From positions 10,044,001 to 10,108,000 of the forward strand of contig NC_053200.1 of assembly GCF_905163445.1 (NCBI RefSeq): a stretch of DNA of 64,000 nt. The letters run 5' to 3'. The stretch comes from Pararge aegeria (Eukaryota; Arthropoda; Insecta; Lepidoptera; Nymphalidae). Below are positions 21,401-31,612 of the stretch, in pieces (position 1 is the first letter of the stretch; every line of letters starts with the position of its first letter). The position numbers were made by a program, and so were the translations under genes. Under the pieces are notes generated by a model, which was not told the DNA's origin, ran no database searches, and saw only the letters and a list, made by a program, of their open reading frames with translations.

Positions 21401-23126
21401 GATATTAGATAGATTTATTATATAAAATATTGTATACAGAGAGGCTAACGCAATCAAATCATGCCGTCTTAAATGTTTAAATTATAACAACGATTAAATA
21501 AGGGACGTTTAATCAAAGCATATTGCAAATAAAGCTTCCTACTCAACTCAACATCCCAAGAGGCGATTCCCTGTTCTACTTAAATTTGTTCATAAATAGA
21601 TAATAAAGGGTGGCGAGTGGAGTTACGCGGCGGTTTACTAAACTGCTTTATTTGATAAAGATTGAGAAGCCGAGACGGCAAACTTTGCGACCGTGAGTGA
21701 ACCCCGCACGTCTGCGGAGTCCCTCAAAATCTACGCTATGATTATCATTGAATTTTCGTCTCTATTGTTCCCAGAGTACAGTTCATTTCTGGATGAATAT
21801 AATTTGGTACGGGTTGCGGTATACCGTACAAATAAGTTGTGCAAAATACCTGTCGTGTTATTCTCTGAAACACTGTATTCATCGTTTAGTTCGCCGACGA
21901 AACATGCATGTTTCAAGTAATAAACTCGATTGAGATAGTGTATAAAGAGCCACTTATATTATATAATCTTCTCCAAAAATAATTATTACCTACACACCTA
22001 TAAAACTACCTATTTCATAATATTACAAAAACTATAATGCTTAGTTTGGATAATATACTTAGGTACATAGTAACAAAGTAACAATATATCTAAGGCACAA
22101 CAATTAGTAAAATCAGCTTAAGATAATAAACCTATTAATTATAAAAGCAGTTCGAAAACTGGATGGTTTTAAAACACAAAACAAAGTAGCAATTAAATAT
22201 AAAACAAATATTTTTGTTTCTATTATATATATTCTGTTTGTTCTACACTTTTTATAATAAGTTTTAACGAGGACAAGAGTTAATGTCGGACTGAGACATA
22301 GCAAAGCCCGACCGGGTGAGCTAGTTTATGTAAAATTGAAATATATACAAAAGCAAATAAATAAAAGCCAATATATTTGAGAGCCAATATAAACTAACGG
22401 TGACCGTGCAGGTGTATAAATCATTAATTACGGCGAGAACAATATGCTTTGTTTTATTGCAAAACCAAAACCGCAATGTTTCTTACTTAGGTACAATAAA
22501 TTACTCCTGTTCAATGAGATACAGTTTACTGGCTCGGGTTACCTTTCTCTAGTAGGTACTACATACTTTAAGACAAATAAACTTCAATTCGTAGTTGTGT
22601 CAACGTTGAAACGAATCCGTGTTCAAGAATAGCACTTCTGGTACAGATTCATAGTTGAATGGATATTATTTTCCTATCAGAAAGTGTAAGCTGAGTCGAT
22701 ATTGCTTTTCGGTTACATTAAATTGAAAGTATTGTTGACACGTGTTCGATTTTGTTTAAACAAGACGCGGTTTTTGTTCTCTTATTATTTCCTCTTTCTT
22801 TGTGTTGTTTTCGACTCGCTGAACAAGCACTTTTGTAATATCTTAATATTTAAAAAAAAAAATGCAGTAAATGGTTAACTTATGAGAAATGAAAAAAATA
22901 GGAAAGAGCGTTTGAGAGCCATTACGCCACTCCAATGTTAGTTGGTGAGCTTTAATGTCGTCACATCCACCATTTAGAACCCTGGTAGCATTAGTTTTAA
23001 GTTGACGAATTTAATTATCGCCATCAACTCACTTTTATGTAATTTTTTACATGTAAAGTACGCATCAAAAATGCCATCTATGTGCCTATTTGAATAAAGA
23101 AATATTGGACTTGGAGTTTTACTTTA
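21401..23126. other. Mostly unique DNA
   Basis: A GC-richer unique patch at 21600-21730 includes GAGTTACGCGGCGGTTTACT. At about 22301-22324, GCAAAGCCCGACCGGGTGAG then CTAG resembles another CTAG-type repeat end on the plus strand. The small open frames show no domain. Confidence 0.35.
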
Positions 23127-23402
23127 TGAACCCATTAATGGCCCACTTCAGGGCACGGGTCTACTCCCACAATGAGAAGGGGTTAAGGCCTTAGTCCACT
23201 ACGCTGGCCCAGCGCGAACTGGTGGACTCTACCCACCTTTGAGAACAATTTCCTCACGATGTTTTCCTTCACCGTTGAAGCAAGTGATATTTTCATTAAT
23301 TAAAACGTACATAACTTAGAAAAGTAAGAGGTACGTGTTGGGATTCGAACTCGAGCCCTTGAAAGGAAGTCGAGCTCCTACCCACTGGACTATCACCGCT
23401 TC
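23127..23402 (-). mobile_element. SINE-B, full-length copy
   Basis: Minus strand: GAAGCGGTGATAGTCCAGTG (box A), GAGTTCGAATCCCAACACG (box B), CTTACTTTTCTAAGTTATGT, ATATCACTTGCTTCAACGGT, GAAGGAAAACATCGTGAGGA, AGCGTAGTGGACTAAGGCC, TTAACCCCTTCTCATTGTGG and GACCCGTGCCCTGAAGTGGG. The middle block holding GCATGCCTGAGAGTTC is missing. A good reference copy for the promoter region. Confidence 0.88.
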
Positions 23403-23477
23403 AATATACACCATGTGCATATATGCAATATAACACGTTAAACCTAAAATTATCTTGACACAATAAATTTTCTAGCT

Positions 23478-23740
23478 CTGCAGGGCTAGCACAGGCCGGA
23501 TATAAAAATTATATCCCCCGATTATATCCCCTGCCAGGTCATATAATTAACGTGTCCACCGGCTAAAGTACTCGAACATGGAATAGGAGAAGTTTACCCT
23601 ACCCTTAAGTATACCCTTTTGGATATTATTTTCACTTGTGTGCCAGTGCTGTGAGAGTTGATAAAGCTGTGGGAGGAAATACATTTTTATCCTTTCCCCG
23701 GGGATATAATTGTCTCCTGCCCATGCTAGCCGTGCTGCAG
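23478..23740. mobile_element. MITE-2, inverted-repeat element
   Basis: The left end is CTGCAGGGCTAGCACAGGCC followed by AAAATTATATCCCCC. The right end, read on the minus strand, is CTGCAGCACGGCTAGCATGG followed by AATTATATCCCCGGGG. The two ends are imperfect inverted repeats of about 40 bases enclosing some 180 bases without coding capacity. I recall similar GGCTAGCATGGGCAGGAGA ends from other lepidopteran genomes. A clear target-site duplication is not visible, so the superfamily is open. Confidence 0.65.
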
Positions 23741-23881
23741 GTGGTGCACACTGCACAGTGTGTTAAAGAAAAAATCGAATACCTAACAAATCTTGACCCG
23801 GACTAGAAAACTAAACCAGGATCATAAAGTAAAAAACTAAAATAATTTTATCTAACAGCGAAATATCTCTTAAATAGTCTA

Positions 23882-24070
23882 TGTCTCTGCTGGACTAAAG
23901 GCCTCGTCCAACGGGAGGTTTTGCTCACAACCACCACGCTGGGCAAACGATGGGGATAGATGGTAACACAGTGGACGCTGCTGCCCGTTACATTCCCTTA
24001 GTCGCCTCGTACGACACCTACGGGAAGGGTGGTGTCAACTGCATTCTTTTCTGCCGTCGCCACACGGCAA
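23882..24070 (-). mobile_element. Rep-E, near-complete copy
   Basis: Minus strand: GCCGTGTGGCGACGGCAGAA, ACCACCCTTCCCGTAGGTGT, CGTACGAGGCGACTAAGGGA, ATGTAACGGGCAGCAGCGTC, CCCATCGTTTGCCCAGCGTG and CTCCCGTTGGACGAGGCCTT, ending TAGTCCAGCAGAGAC. Collinear with 35970-36210 and 60890-61030. No tRNA-like promoter is obvious. The family could be a SINE of other origin or the 3' end of a LINE. Confidence 0.7.
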
Positions 24071-24352
24071 ATATCTCATCGGAATCAAAAACAGCGTTTT
24101 CCTACTAGGCCTTTTAATTAATTTAAGTGGTGGTTTCACAGCGAGGGGCGATCGGGCAGTATTCTCGAATGGCCCGCACTCGTATATTCTGGGCGCACCG
24201 CACCGCCGCATTGTGTTTTGTAGCTGGAGGTAGACAATTTTATTTTCCGCTTTTTGGGTAATCAATAGGGGAAACCCAACGGCCCTTAACAACTGAAGGG
24301 AGGTCATAATGGGATACGGAATCGATATGACTACCATTTTTTGAGAATTCAC
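24071..24352. other. Unique GC-moderate DNA
   Basis: Includes GCGAGGGGCGATCGGGCAGT and GGGCGCACCGCACCGCCGC. A minus-strand frame is open across 24035-24445, but it runs through Rep-E and SINE-D sequence and is therefore not a gene. Confidence 0.4.
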
Positions 24353-24545
24353 GACCTCCCTGACGGTTAGCGCTGTGGTTTTATGTGCGATGTCCCGGAT
24401 TTGATTCCCAACAGTGGCCGAAAAAGACGCCAAGCTATTCAGCATTCCGCGGTACGATGTAGCATAGAAACCAATTTGGGCATCATCTCTTACTAGCAGG
24501 TATGATTGCAGTCAAGGGCTAAGCTTGTAGTGCAATAAAAAAAAT
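24353..24545 (+). mobile_element. SINE-D, internally deleted copy
   Basis: The head ACCTCCCTGACGGTTAGCGC, TGTGGTTTTATGTGCGATGT and CCCGGATTTGATTCCCAACA gives box A- and box B-like elements of a tRNA-derived promoter. It jumps to GCGGTACGATGTAGCATAGA, AACCAATTTGGGCATCATC and GGTATGATTGCAGTCAAGGG, with a CTTGTAGTGCAATAAAAAAA tail. The central block seen at 56830-56900 is absent. Confidence 0.75.
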
Positions 24546-26324
24546 CTATGTTTTAGAAACAAATAGATTTTTTGATTTCAAATAGATATACTTTTTTTTA
24601 TGAATATCTTAGCTTAATCGATCCCATTAATTCTGCGGGGCCGATTTTCAGACATGAGAAAATACAAAATATTAACAAATAGGTTATTATATTATATATT
24701 AACCAATGTCCACCGATGAACAAAACCCGGAACCGGAGCCTTAAGGAGCTGCCCTGCTCAAGGGTTTTTATAAGAAAGTAAAAATGTTTGTAACGAAATA
24801 TCATAACCGATGTTCACCGATGTTCAAAATCCGGAACCGCAATAAAGCTTCCTTACGCTCGAACAAAAAGCGAAAGACAAGAGGCAAACATCGCATTATT
24901 GCACGACCGGAAACGTTGAAAACTGATAAATTATTTCCACCGATTGAAGGTTTATGGTTTCCTGCCCAATAGATTTGTAACGTCGATAACAATCGGAATG
25001 AAAGCGACCGGCAGACGAGCGAGACCGTCTCGAGAGGATGATTGAGTCGGGAAATAGGTCCCCATGCTGAACGCACTCTACAACTTTGCCCAACGTATTT
25101 GTAACTTTACTGTACGTATTTGTGGAGGCTTACGACCCCCAGTGCTCTAATGTCGGGGGAAAGATCTGTATCTGAGGTTCAATAAAATTAAGGTGTAATA
25201 GCACAAAGTAGTTTCATGTTCTAATGCTGAAAGATGCTTTTTGCTAGGAGATAGAAGTGCGTGTATCTTTTGCGCATTTTTAACAAGTACTACAGTAAAT
25301 CTTGCATGAACTGGTTTTATGATTAGTACTAGCTGTAACGCAATTATAATTTTTTTACAACTACCCTCACTCAACCATAATATTTTGTTTGTACAAATTA
25401 CTTACCAACTCATAATTCCGAGCGCTGAACGATGAATACCGGTGTACGAATAAACCCGATTTGTTTTTTGTTGCCAAGACAAATCAAACGATTCGTCTAT
25501 CTTGGTTGGGTTCTGTTTATTTTACTACAGAGCTCCCATTGGCCACCTTTCGTCTTCCTGTCATGATAATATTGCGTTATCGTCCTATTTGCATATGCAT
25601 TAAAAATTCGGAAACCAGGAAGTTGGTCAAATTTAACTTTGGAGATTTAATTACAGAAAGACTGACGCCGGGATAGGTGAAACTAAACAAAAGCTACATA
25701 CAAGTTATAAATTTGACTATTAAAAATTACTTCTAATTTAGGTATTTTTATTATGCAGGTATGTTTTTACACTCAAAACCATGGTTGTAAATAAAACATT
25801 TTTACTTTCCATCGAAGTACTAAATTTTGATAATCGGTCAGTGGAAAGCTTGGTCGTTCTGTATGTTTGTGTGGCAATAACTTTCAATTGGCCACTTTTT
25901 CCCGGCTGCCGGTTAGCCGGTGGGCTTATGAAAACAAACTATCCGGATTAAACCAAAAAATACATGAATACGATTGGATGGACCTAACTAAAAATAACGT
26001 CTGTATTTTGTTTTGCATATTGACAGACAAGTACTACAAATCAACGAAATATTTGCTGTTCTTTTTTTCTAGCAATAATCGTAATTACTTTTTGTAATTT
26101 TCTAAACAGTTTTAAGAATGAAAAAAAAAACGCAAGCTTTACTGTTTAGTGTTAGTGTTAGTGTTAGTATATATACCATGATTATCATCATCCACAGAGT
26201 GAATATCCAAGTTATATTCAAGTAACTTAATATTTGGTAAAACAATAGGAATCGCATGTTTCTGTTTTTGAAAATACTACCCCTAAACTTAGATTTGTTA
26301 ATACTGAGTCCAATCTGGATAAGT
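24546..26324. other. Unique DNA with a local direct repeat
   Basis: Two related blocks, AACCAATGTCCACCGATGAA at about 24700 and AACCGATGTTCACCGATGTT at about 24806, each continue to a CCGGAACCG. The open frames on both strands at 24784-25093 share this sequence and show no domain. The interval 25400-26320 is featureless apart from short GTTAGT units at about 26152-26169. Confidence 0.35.
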
Positions 26325-26513
26325 TAATACTGGTAGGCAAGGTGGAGGGTAAAACCACGTGGCCGATCTACTCATCGCTGGTCTGACCAGGTAAAGCCGC
26401 TCACGGGCCTCCCTATCACAGAAGCTATCAAAAAGGCCGAGGATATAACAGGATGGAAGGCTGTAGTAAAAATCGCCACGAAGGAACTTAAATCCGGACA
26501 CGACCTTCAGTGA
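26325..26513 (+). pseudogene. RTE-2: C-terminal end of a retrotransposon ORF
   Basis: From 26358 the plus strand reads RGRSTHRWSDQVKPLTGLPI, TEAIKKAEDITGWKAVVKIA, TKELKSGHDLQ and a TGA at 26511-26513, uninterrupted. The pattern G(K/R)xPRGRSPxRWxDQI, followed by a Trp-containing helix and a short basic tail, is typical of the C-terminus of RTE-like endonuclease-reverse transcriptases. Just upstream the frame slips: KVEGKTT is in a different frame from RGRS. The catalytic endonuclease and reverse transcriptase domains are absent, so it is a dead 5'-truncated copy. It is a different lineage from RTE-1. The 3' end GACGAAGAAGAGAAGACC may be its tail. Confidence 0.75.
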
Positions 26514-28446
26514 TGAAGTAAACGACGAAGAAGAGAAGACCCCTGAACTTGTGAATATAAGTATATAGGGAATAAAAGTTTATAGAAATATATTTTATCG
26601 TATTAAATCTATTGTCTTTCAGTATTATTTAGCTTGGCCTGTAGCTTGCTTACTGGAGGCAGGTACAGTATAATTTCTTAATCTCACGGCATATCAGAGA
26701 TTCCACGCCGAAGAAGAAGTTGGCATCCGTTGACTGTTTTTAAAGAGTGTTTTATTAGATATTTGATACCCTTATCTTCATTGCCTAACCGAATTCCCCG
26801 GTGTTATTATTAACAGTGCAAACAAACCGAGGCGCCTGCAATCAAAACGATCAATTACTCATCGAATCTCATCCGATTTTGAGATGATACTGAAGTGAGT
26901 AAAAAGCAATTAGAACGCGGAGGCTCTCGGGCGTACGATGTTTTGTTGATAATTCAATAATCCGGCTCCAAGCGGATCTCTTTTCACTACCCTCTTTTCC
27001 CCTTCCTTCCCCTATGCCCCCTCTCCCTTCCTATTCTCACTTCGAACGATTCCGATAACATTCTTACGTAATCAGTTAGGTATCTTGTTTTTTCATTTCC
27101 CACACAATATTTAAGGACTTCTTAAGTACTTTGCAAGAAGTTATTTAAGTCCCAAATATTGCTCCGATACAAATAAAGTTAAATTGGCAAAGTTGTTTAC
27201 GGGAAATATGGATACAGGTGACATCTATTACGATTTTGTAAAAATTTTACTTGCCTTCGTATATCAGAATAAATTAGTTTCGGGAAGTTTTCTATAACTT
27301 TCGAGAGATTGTATTTTTTTATTTATATAGCAACGGCTGGTCGATACACCAATAACTTGATCACAATATATTTTATTCCTTCTTCCCTTAAAATATTGTA
27401 AATGCGAACATATTTTTTAAGTTTGCTCTTTTCAAACATCAATATTTTTAAAATCATTGTGTCTTGCAAGATAAGAAAGTGGAGTGATACACTTCCAAGA
27501 AAACTTGCCCTTGACCCTTGCTATAAATGTGTTTTAACATATTGTTTAATCATATGCATTATGATCTGTATAATACATTGACATAGCTCGAATGATTGTT
27601 GAATAAAAACTGTTTTATTTCCTTATTTCCCGTTTCCTTAGTGTTCTACGATATATATACGTATGCATTCCACAATCCTTGCTTCCGAGGTAAAGCTCAG
27701 CAATAAACGCGGTAGATTTGTCGGCTCTGTGCTTAAGTGAAAAATATCGTCGCTGGTTAGATGGCAACATTGTGCACGGTCGACTGGTAAGGCAGGGTAG
27801 GGGGAGAGGATGCTCCGAGTACGTGGGGAAATGAAACAATTAATTAAATTAGTAGTAAAATGTATGCGTACACCGTGGGTGCGCCGGCATCGACCACGCG
27901 AGCTTTTATTAAAACAATATATCTTTAAAATTGTTCGCCACTTAGTACGCTGTATGTTTCACTTTATATTATAATAAAGTTAATTTTCCTGTTGGTGTTA
28001 CACAGTTGTTTGTTATTGTTAGGTCATAATGTTCTAGAATTATTACTCATAAACGCTATATAGGTCGTGGTTTGTTTTACAATGATTTATCTCTTTCTGT
28101 CAACGGCAGTTTTACATTCGTAAGAAGTTGTATAGTTACGCAAAATATTGCGTAACTATACAACCGTTTTACAAAATGTATACCATACGTGCAAGTTTAA
28201 ATCTATACAGATTCACAGGGAAATTTCTAAATTTTTATTATCTCGAAAAGTGGTTTTATTTTTATAAATTTGATGCTCTTGTATATAGGTACCTACTGCA
28301 TATATATTGCATATTTATTCGAGGGATGTTATAAGGTGTGTCATAAAACTGTCTTGATTAAATAATACTGCTTTTAGCGATGATAGTATGAACCCGTGAT
28401 AGTAAATGGTACTGAGGAAAACGTTTCAAATATTTGTATCCATCTA
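26514..28446. other. 1.9 kb of unique DNA with a short perfect hairpin
   Basis: CpG-bearing unique DNA at 26820-27060 includes a C/T-rich tract (CCCTCTTTTCCCCTTCCTTC). Another unique patch spans 27700-27900. The hairpin at 28127-28164 is listed separately. No gene or SINE seen. Confidence 0.35.
28127..28164. repeat. Perfect hairpin, 17-bp stem, 4-base loop
   Basis: GTTGTATAGTTACGCAA, loop AATA, then the exact reverse complement TTGCGTAACTATACAAC. Perfect and of mixed composition, so unlikely to be chance. Too short for a usual animal pre-miRNA. A recent inverted duplication (template-switch event) is a simple explanation. Confidence 0.75.
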
Positions 28447-28450
28447 GTAA

Positions 28451-28722
28451 ACAGTATAACCCCGTGGGTAGCACTTCGACTTCACTTTCGGGGGGCCGAG
28501 TTCGAATCCCAGCACGCACATCTAAGTTATTTGTCGTATAAAATAATTACTACATCACTTGCTTTTCAACGGTGAAAAAAAACATCGTGAAGAAACCTGC
28601 ATGCCTGATAGTATCTCCTTTATATTCTCAAAGGCGTGTGGACCAATTCGCACTGGTCCAGAGTTTTCATTGTGGGAGGAGACCCGTGCCCTGGAGTGTG
28701 TCAGTAATGGGTTGATATGATG
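28451..28722 (+). mobile_element. SINE-B, nearly full-length
   Basis: CCCGTGGGTAGCACTTCGAC (a truncated box A), TTTCGGGGGGCCGAGTTCGA and ATCCCAGCACGCACATC (box B), CACTTGCTTTTCAACGGTGA, CATCGTGAAGAAACCTGCAT, CTCAAAGGCGTGTGGACCAA, TCCAGAGTTTTCATTGTGGG and AGACCCGTGCCCTGGAGTG, ending GATATGATGA. The GGCCAGCGTGGTGGACTA block is deleted. Confidence 0.82.
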
Positions 28723-29023
28723 ACTCATCTAGTGTACGAAGCAAAAGAAAAGTAATACTTTTCGTGTGTATAATAAATAAATATATAACTTAAGATTAAC
28801 TTCAACTGTTGAGGTATCGCTAGGTTTATAGAAGCAATTTACCGAAGCAATAGCCACCTTAAAGATTGGCTGTGCTTTAGGGATCATGGATTATGGTTAC
28901 GACCTACAGGCTAAATAGGTGATACATTTGATTAATATAGGTGTCATTAGATTGGTCTTACTTTCTTTATTACGAGCGAATACTGAGAATTTCTTAACAG
29001 AAAACCTGGTCAAGTTAAAACCC
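28723..29023. other. Unique DNA
   Basis: Nothing recognised. Confidence 0.3.
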
Positions 29024-29100
29024 GCCGATGACATTACACGCCTTTGAAAAAATTATGGAGAACTGTCAGGCATGCATCTGAAAAGTTGTGCCGGGGATCT
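29024..29100 (-). mobile_element. SINE-B fragment
   Basis: Minus strand: TTTTCAGATGCATGCCTGAC, AGTTCTCCATAATTTTTTCA and AAGGCGTGTAATGTCATC match the central part of SINE-B (GCATGCCTGAGAGTTCTCCA and onward). Head and tail are lost. Confidence 0.55.
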
Positions 29101-30144
29101 AATTCTCTATTGGAAGTATTACCTAATAAACAGTCAACGCTACACAAGTTGATAAAAAGTACGTTTAAAAAAACAAAACAAATTTATTAACAACATCTAA
29201 ACAATTCCAAAACAGTTTCGCAGCTAATCTACTTCAATTCGCGACCGCGCCCGCCATTTATCATACGTCACCGTTTTCATTCATTATGGCCGGCTAACAT
29301 AGACCCGATGTATTTTAAACTTTATGAAATGTATACCGCAAGACGCAAATTACTTTGGCAAAATTAGCGTACCTATTAACCGCAATAAACTAATTTACAC
29401 TCTATACAGATGTAATAAAACATATATTGCCTTAATAAATTTACAACGTCACTGTTCCAATGTGATAATAGCTCTACCTTTATAGTTTATTTTTGTACGA
29501 CTCATTAGTGGATTGGTGTTGTTGAATTAATTAGTAGAACGTGGGTTTTATATACTGTGTAACTTACTTAGAAAGGAGTTAATTCCATTGTCGATTGCTT
29601 ATCTGACGTAAAAGTAGCGCAATTTTTAATGGGGCCGACTTTTTATGCTTTTTAAAAGGAAAATTTGTCAGCCATTTGTTTTTTAATGACTGCGAATAGT
29701 TCAAATAGGAAGTATTTTTATTTCAAATATTACCTTGTGGACCTTATCGTAGTAAAACGTTAATGTATATCTGTCCACATGTCTTTTGGTATGCAAAGTA
29801 ACTTTTTCTCAGTAAGGCATCAAGTTAAACTAAGTTTAGTGTTTTATTTGAAGTTTTCATACTCATTGTGGTACTTTCCAGTGAACTCATTCTTAATATT
29901 ACGTACAAGGAGACGTATGGATAATCAACATCATAAATGTATTTAATCCCGCCGGTAGAGCATATACCCACCATGCTGCAAAGCGGATAGACGGGCTTAA
30001 ACGACTACTATCACACGTTAGTGATAATAACAGAGTCAGACAGGTATAACGTGCTCTCCAAAGCACTGGAGTAGATACCACTAATTTCCTGAGCGCTGGT
30101 ACTTGTTTGTTGGAGTTTGTTTTTACAAAACACACAAAATGAAC
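29101..30144. other. Unique DNA
   Basis: A CpG-bearing patch at 29220-29310 (TTCGCGACCGCGCCCGCC) stands out from AT-rich flanks. No gene seen. Overlapping minus-strand frames at 29899-30211 extend into the LINE-J tail and are not convincing. Confidence 0.35.
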
Positions 30145-30310
30145 AAATGAATGAATACACTTTTATTGTACACAACAGAAAATTTACAGAGATACATATA
30201 CAAATGCACAATGAGGTAGAACTTATAATATGGCGGCCTTATCGCTATATAATAGCGATCTTTTACAGGTAACCAAAAGCATTCGAGATAATGCTATAGG
30301 AAATTGGTAA
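30145..30310 (-). mobile_element. LINE-J, 3' tail fragment
   Basis: On the plus strand the tail appears first: ATGAATGAATACACTTTTAT and TGTACACAACAG, then GGCGGCCTTATCGCTATATA, ATAGCGATCTTTTACAGGTA and ACC. Read on minus, this gives the GGTTACCTG...ATCGCTAT...AGCGATAAGGCCGCC...GTACAATAAAAGTGTATTCA order of other LINE-J ends. A tRNA-like fragment follows at 30325. Confidence 0.65.
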
Positions 30311-30324
30311 AATGCTACAGGAAA

Positions 30325-30420
30325 ATGTCTTGGTTCCGACCCGGAAATCGAACACAGGACTTCGCGAGCAGCAGTTTGACATGCTTACCGCTAGACCAAC
30401 GAGGCAACTTAGATAATACT
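30325..30420 (-). mobile_element. tRNA-like SINE head, SINE-C type
   Basis: Minus strand: TTGCCTCGTTGGTCTAGCGG, TAAGCATGTCAAACTGCTGC, TCGCGAAGTCCTGTGTTCGA and TTTCCGGGTCGGAACCAAG. TGGTCTAGCGGTAAGC is a near-canonical box A and GTTCGATTTCC a box B at tRNA-like spacing, so this could fold like a tRNA. No CCA-proximal acceptor pairing convinces me it is a functional tRNA gene. A SINE head is more likely, because the same TTAGCATGTTCGACT pattern heads SINE-C at 37950. Confidence 0.65.
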
Positions 30421-30800
30421 TAATTATGTTGACTGTACGTTGGGTGGATTATAACAGAAAGGAATTCTTTTTATCTGTTTAGCGGGGCTCAAAATACCAT
30501 AGCGGCGCGGCGCGGCGGTGAGATACTTTCCTACCCACCGATATTTTCCGGAGTGTTTTAAGCGACTGGCGTACCCCGATGGAGAGGCCGATCCGATACA
30601 CGTTCGGCAAATTAAAAGCAGGCCATGCGTACCGGGCATTGTGGAGGAGGCCCACGTTTTATTGTTACCGATTTGTCTGCACGGAAAAACACAAATGGCG
30701 CGGAGCAGGGTTAAGCTCTTTGTTAATCGAACGCGCCGATGTTAACGATAAAGCTGCGGTATCCCAGACTCGGGCCCATCTCGTTGAGTGAATCGTAACG
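30421..30800. other. GC- and CpG-rich unique segment
   Basis: Between 30480 and 30790 the sequence is CpG-rich (TAGCGGCGCGGCGCGGCGGT at about 30500). Frames 30518-30745 and 30579-30791 are open on plus and 30424-30639 on minus, as expected from low stop-codon density in GC-rich DNA. I see no domain and no splice pattern. It could be regulatory DNA, an unannotated exon, or a fragment of a GC-rich transposon. Confidence 0.35.
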
Positions 30801-31203
30801 ACTGCCCTGAGATTTTATCACGTACCCATTACACTTGAAAGAAACGCCATAAACTATTTGTCGAGAACTAGAGTATTATACACTAGGTTAACTGAACAAG
30901 TTATTAGACTAAATAGCTATTTTGATTTATATAACCAGAGATTTGCCGCGACTGCGTCAAATACAAACTTTTATGTCTATTCGTTCATTTAGAGGTATAC
31001 CTAATTTATTTAAAACTAATACTCTATTATTAATATCACTTTCATACTTACTTTAAAACACCGCTTCACTTCTTTAAAAGGTAGGATTTTAGAGAAACTC
31101 CTCAACGGAAACCAACATCCTAAGTGGAATCTACCCTTCTAATTTTTTTTTTGTAATTTTATTAAAAATTTTCTTTTTAAATTTCGGACATTCATTAAAG
31201 CCT
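30801..31203. other. Unique AT-rich DNA
   Basis: Nothing recognised. Confidence 0.3.
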
Positions 31204-31444
31204 TGACGGCCGATTAGCGCAGTGGGCAGTGTCCCTACTTTCTGAATTCAAGGCCGCGGGTTCGATTCCCACAACCGGAAAATGTTTGTGTGATGAATGC
31301 GAATGTTTTTCAGTGCCTGGGTGTTTATCTGTATATTATTTATGTAAATTATTCATAAAAATGTCATCGGTCATATTAGTACCCATAAAACAAGCTACGC
31401 TTACGTTAGGGCTAGATGGCGATGTGTGTATTGTCAAAGTATAA
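31204..31444 (+). mobile_element. SINE-A, full-length copy
   Basis: GACGGCCGATTAGCGCAGTG (box A), GGCCGCGGGTTCGATTCCCA (box B), GTGTGATGAATGCGAATGTT, TTTCAGTGCCTGGGTGTTTA, GGTCATATTAGTACCCATAA, AACAAGCTACGCTTACGTTA, GGGCTAGATGGCGATGTGTG and TATTGTCAAAGTATA. The tail is short. Well preserved overall. Confidence 0.88.
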
Positions 31445-31544
31445 TTTTTTAAAATAAAATAGAGCCTATGCATGTACTTTCTGTGTAATCTTCTAACTGT
31501 AAGTTAAAGTTCCATCATAATGGTCATGCTGTATTAGAGATTAT

Positions 31545-31612
31545 GTGGGACAAACAGACAGACGTCTGGGTCTTCCCGAAAGAGAAACCGAAGCCCTAAC
31601 CACTAGAATTTC
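31545..31612 (-). mobile_element. SINE-B head fragment
   Basis: Minus strand: GAAATTCTAGTGGTTAGGGC, TTCGGTTTCTCTTTCGGGAA and GACCCAGACG correspond to the SINE-B box A half and the CTTCACTTTCGGGGGGCCGAG that follows. Box B and the body are gone. Confidence 0.5.

Noticed and set aside
24035..24445. 136-codon open frame on the minus strand
   Set aside because: It runs through Rep-E and the SINE-D head, so it is composed of repeat sequence and has no recognisable domain.
26152..26169. GTTAGT tandem as telomere-like repeat
   Set aside because: Lepidopteran telomeres are TTAGG; this is three six-base units and ends at once.
30325..30420. Possible functional tRNA gene on the minus strand
   Set aside because: Best tRNA-like fold in the window, but I cannot pair a convincing acceptor stem, and the head resembles SINE-C.
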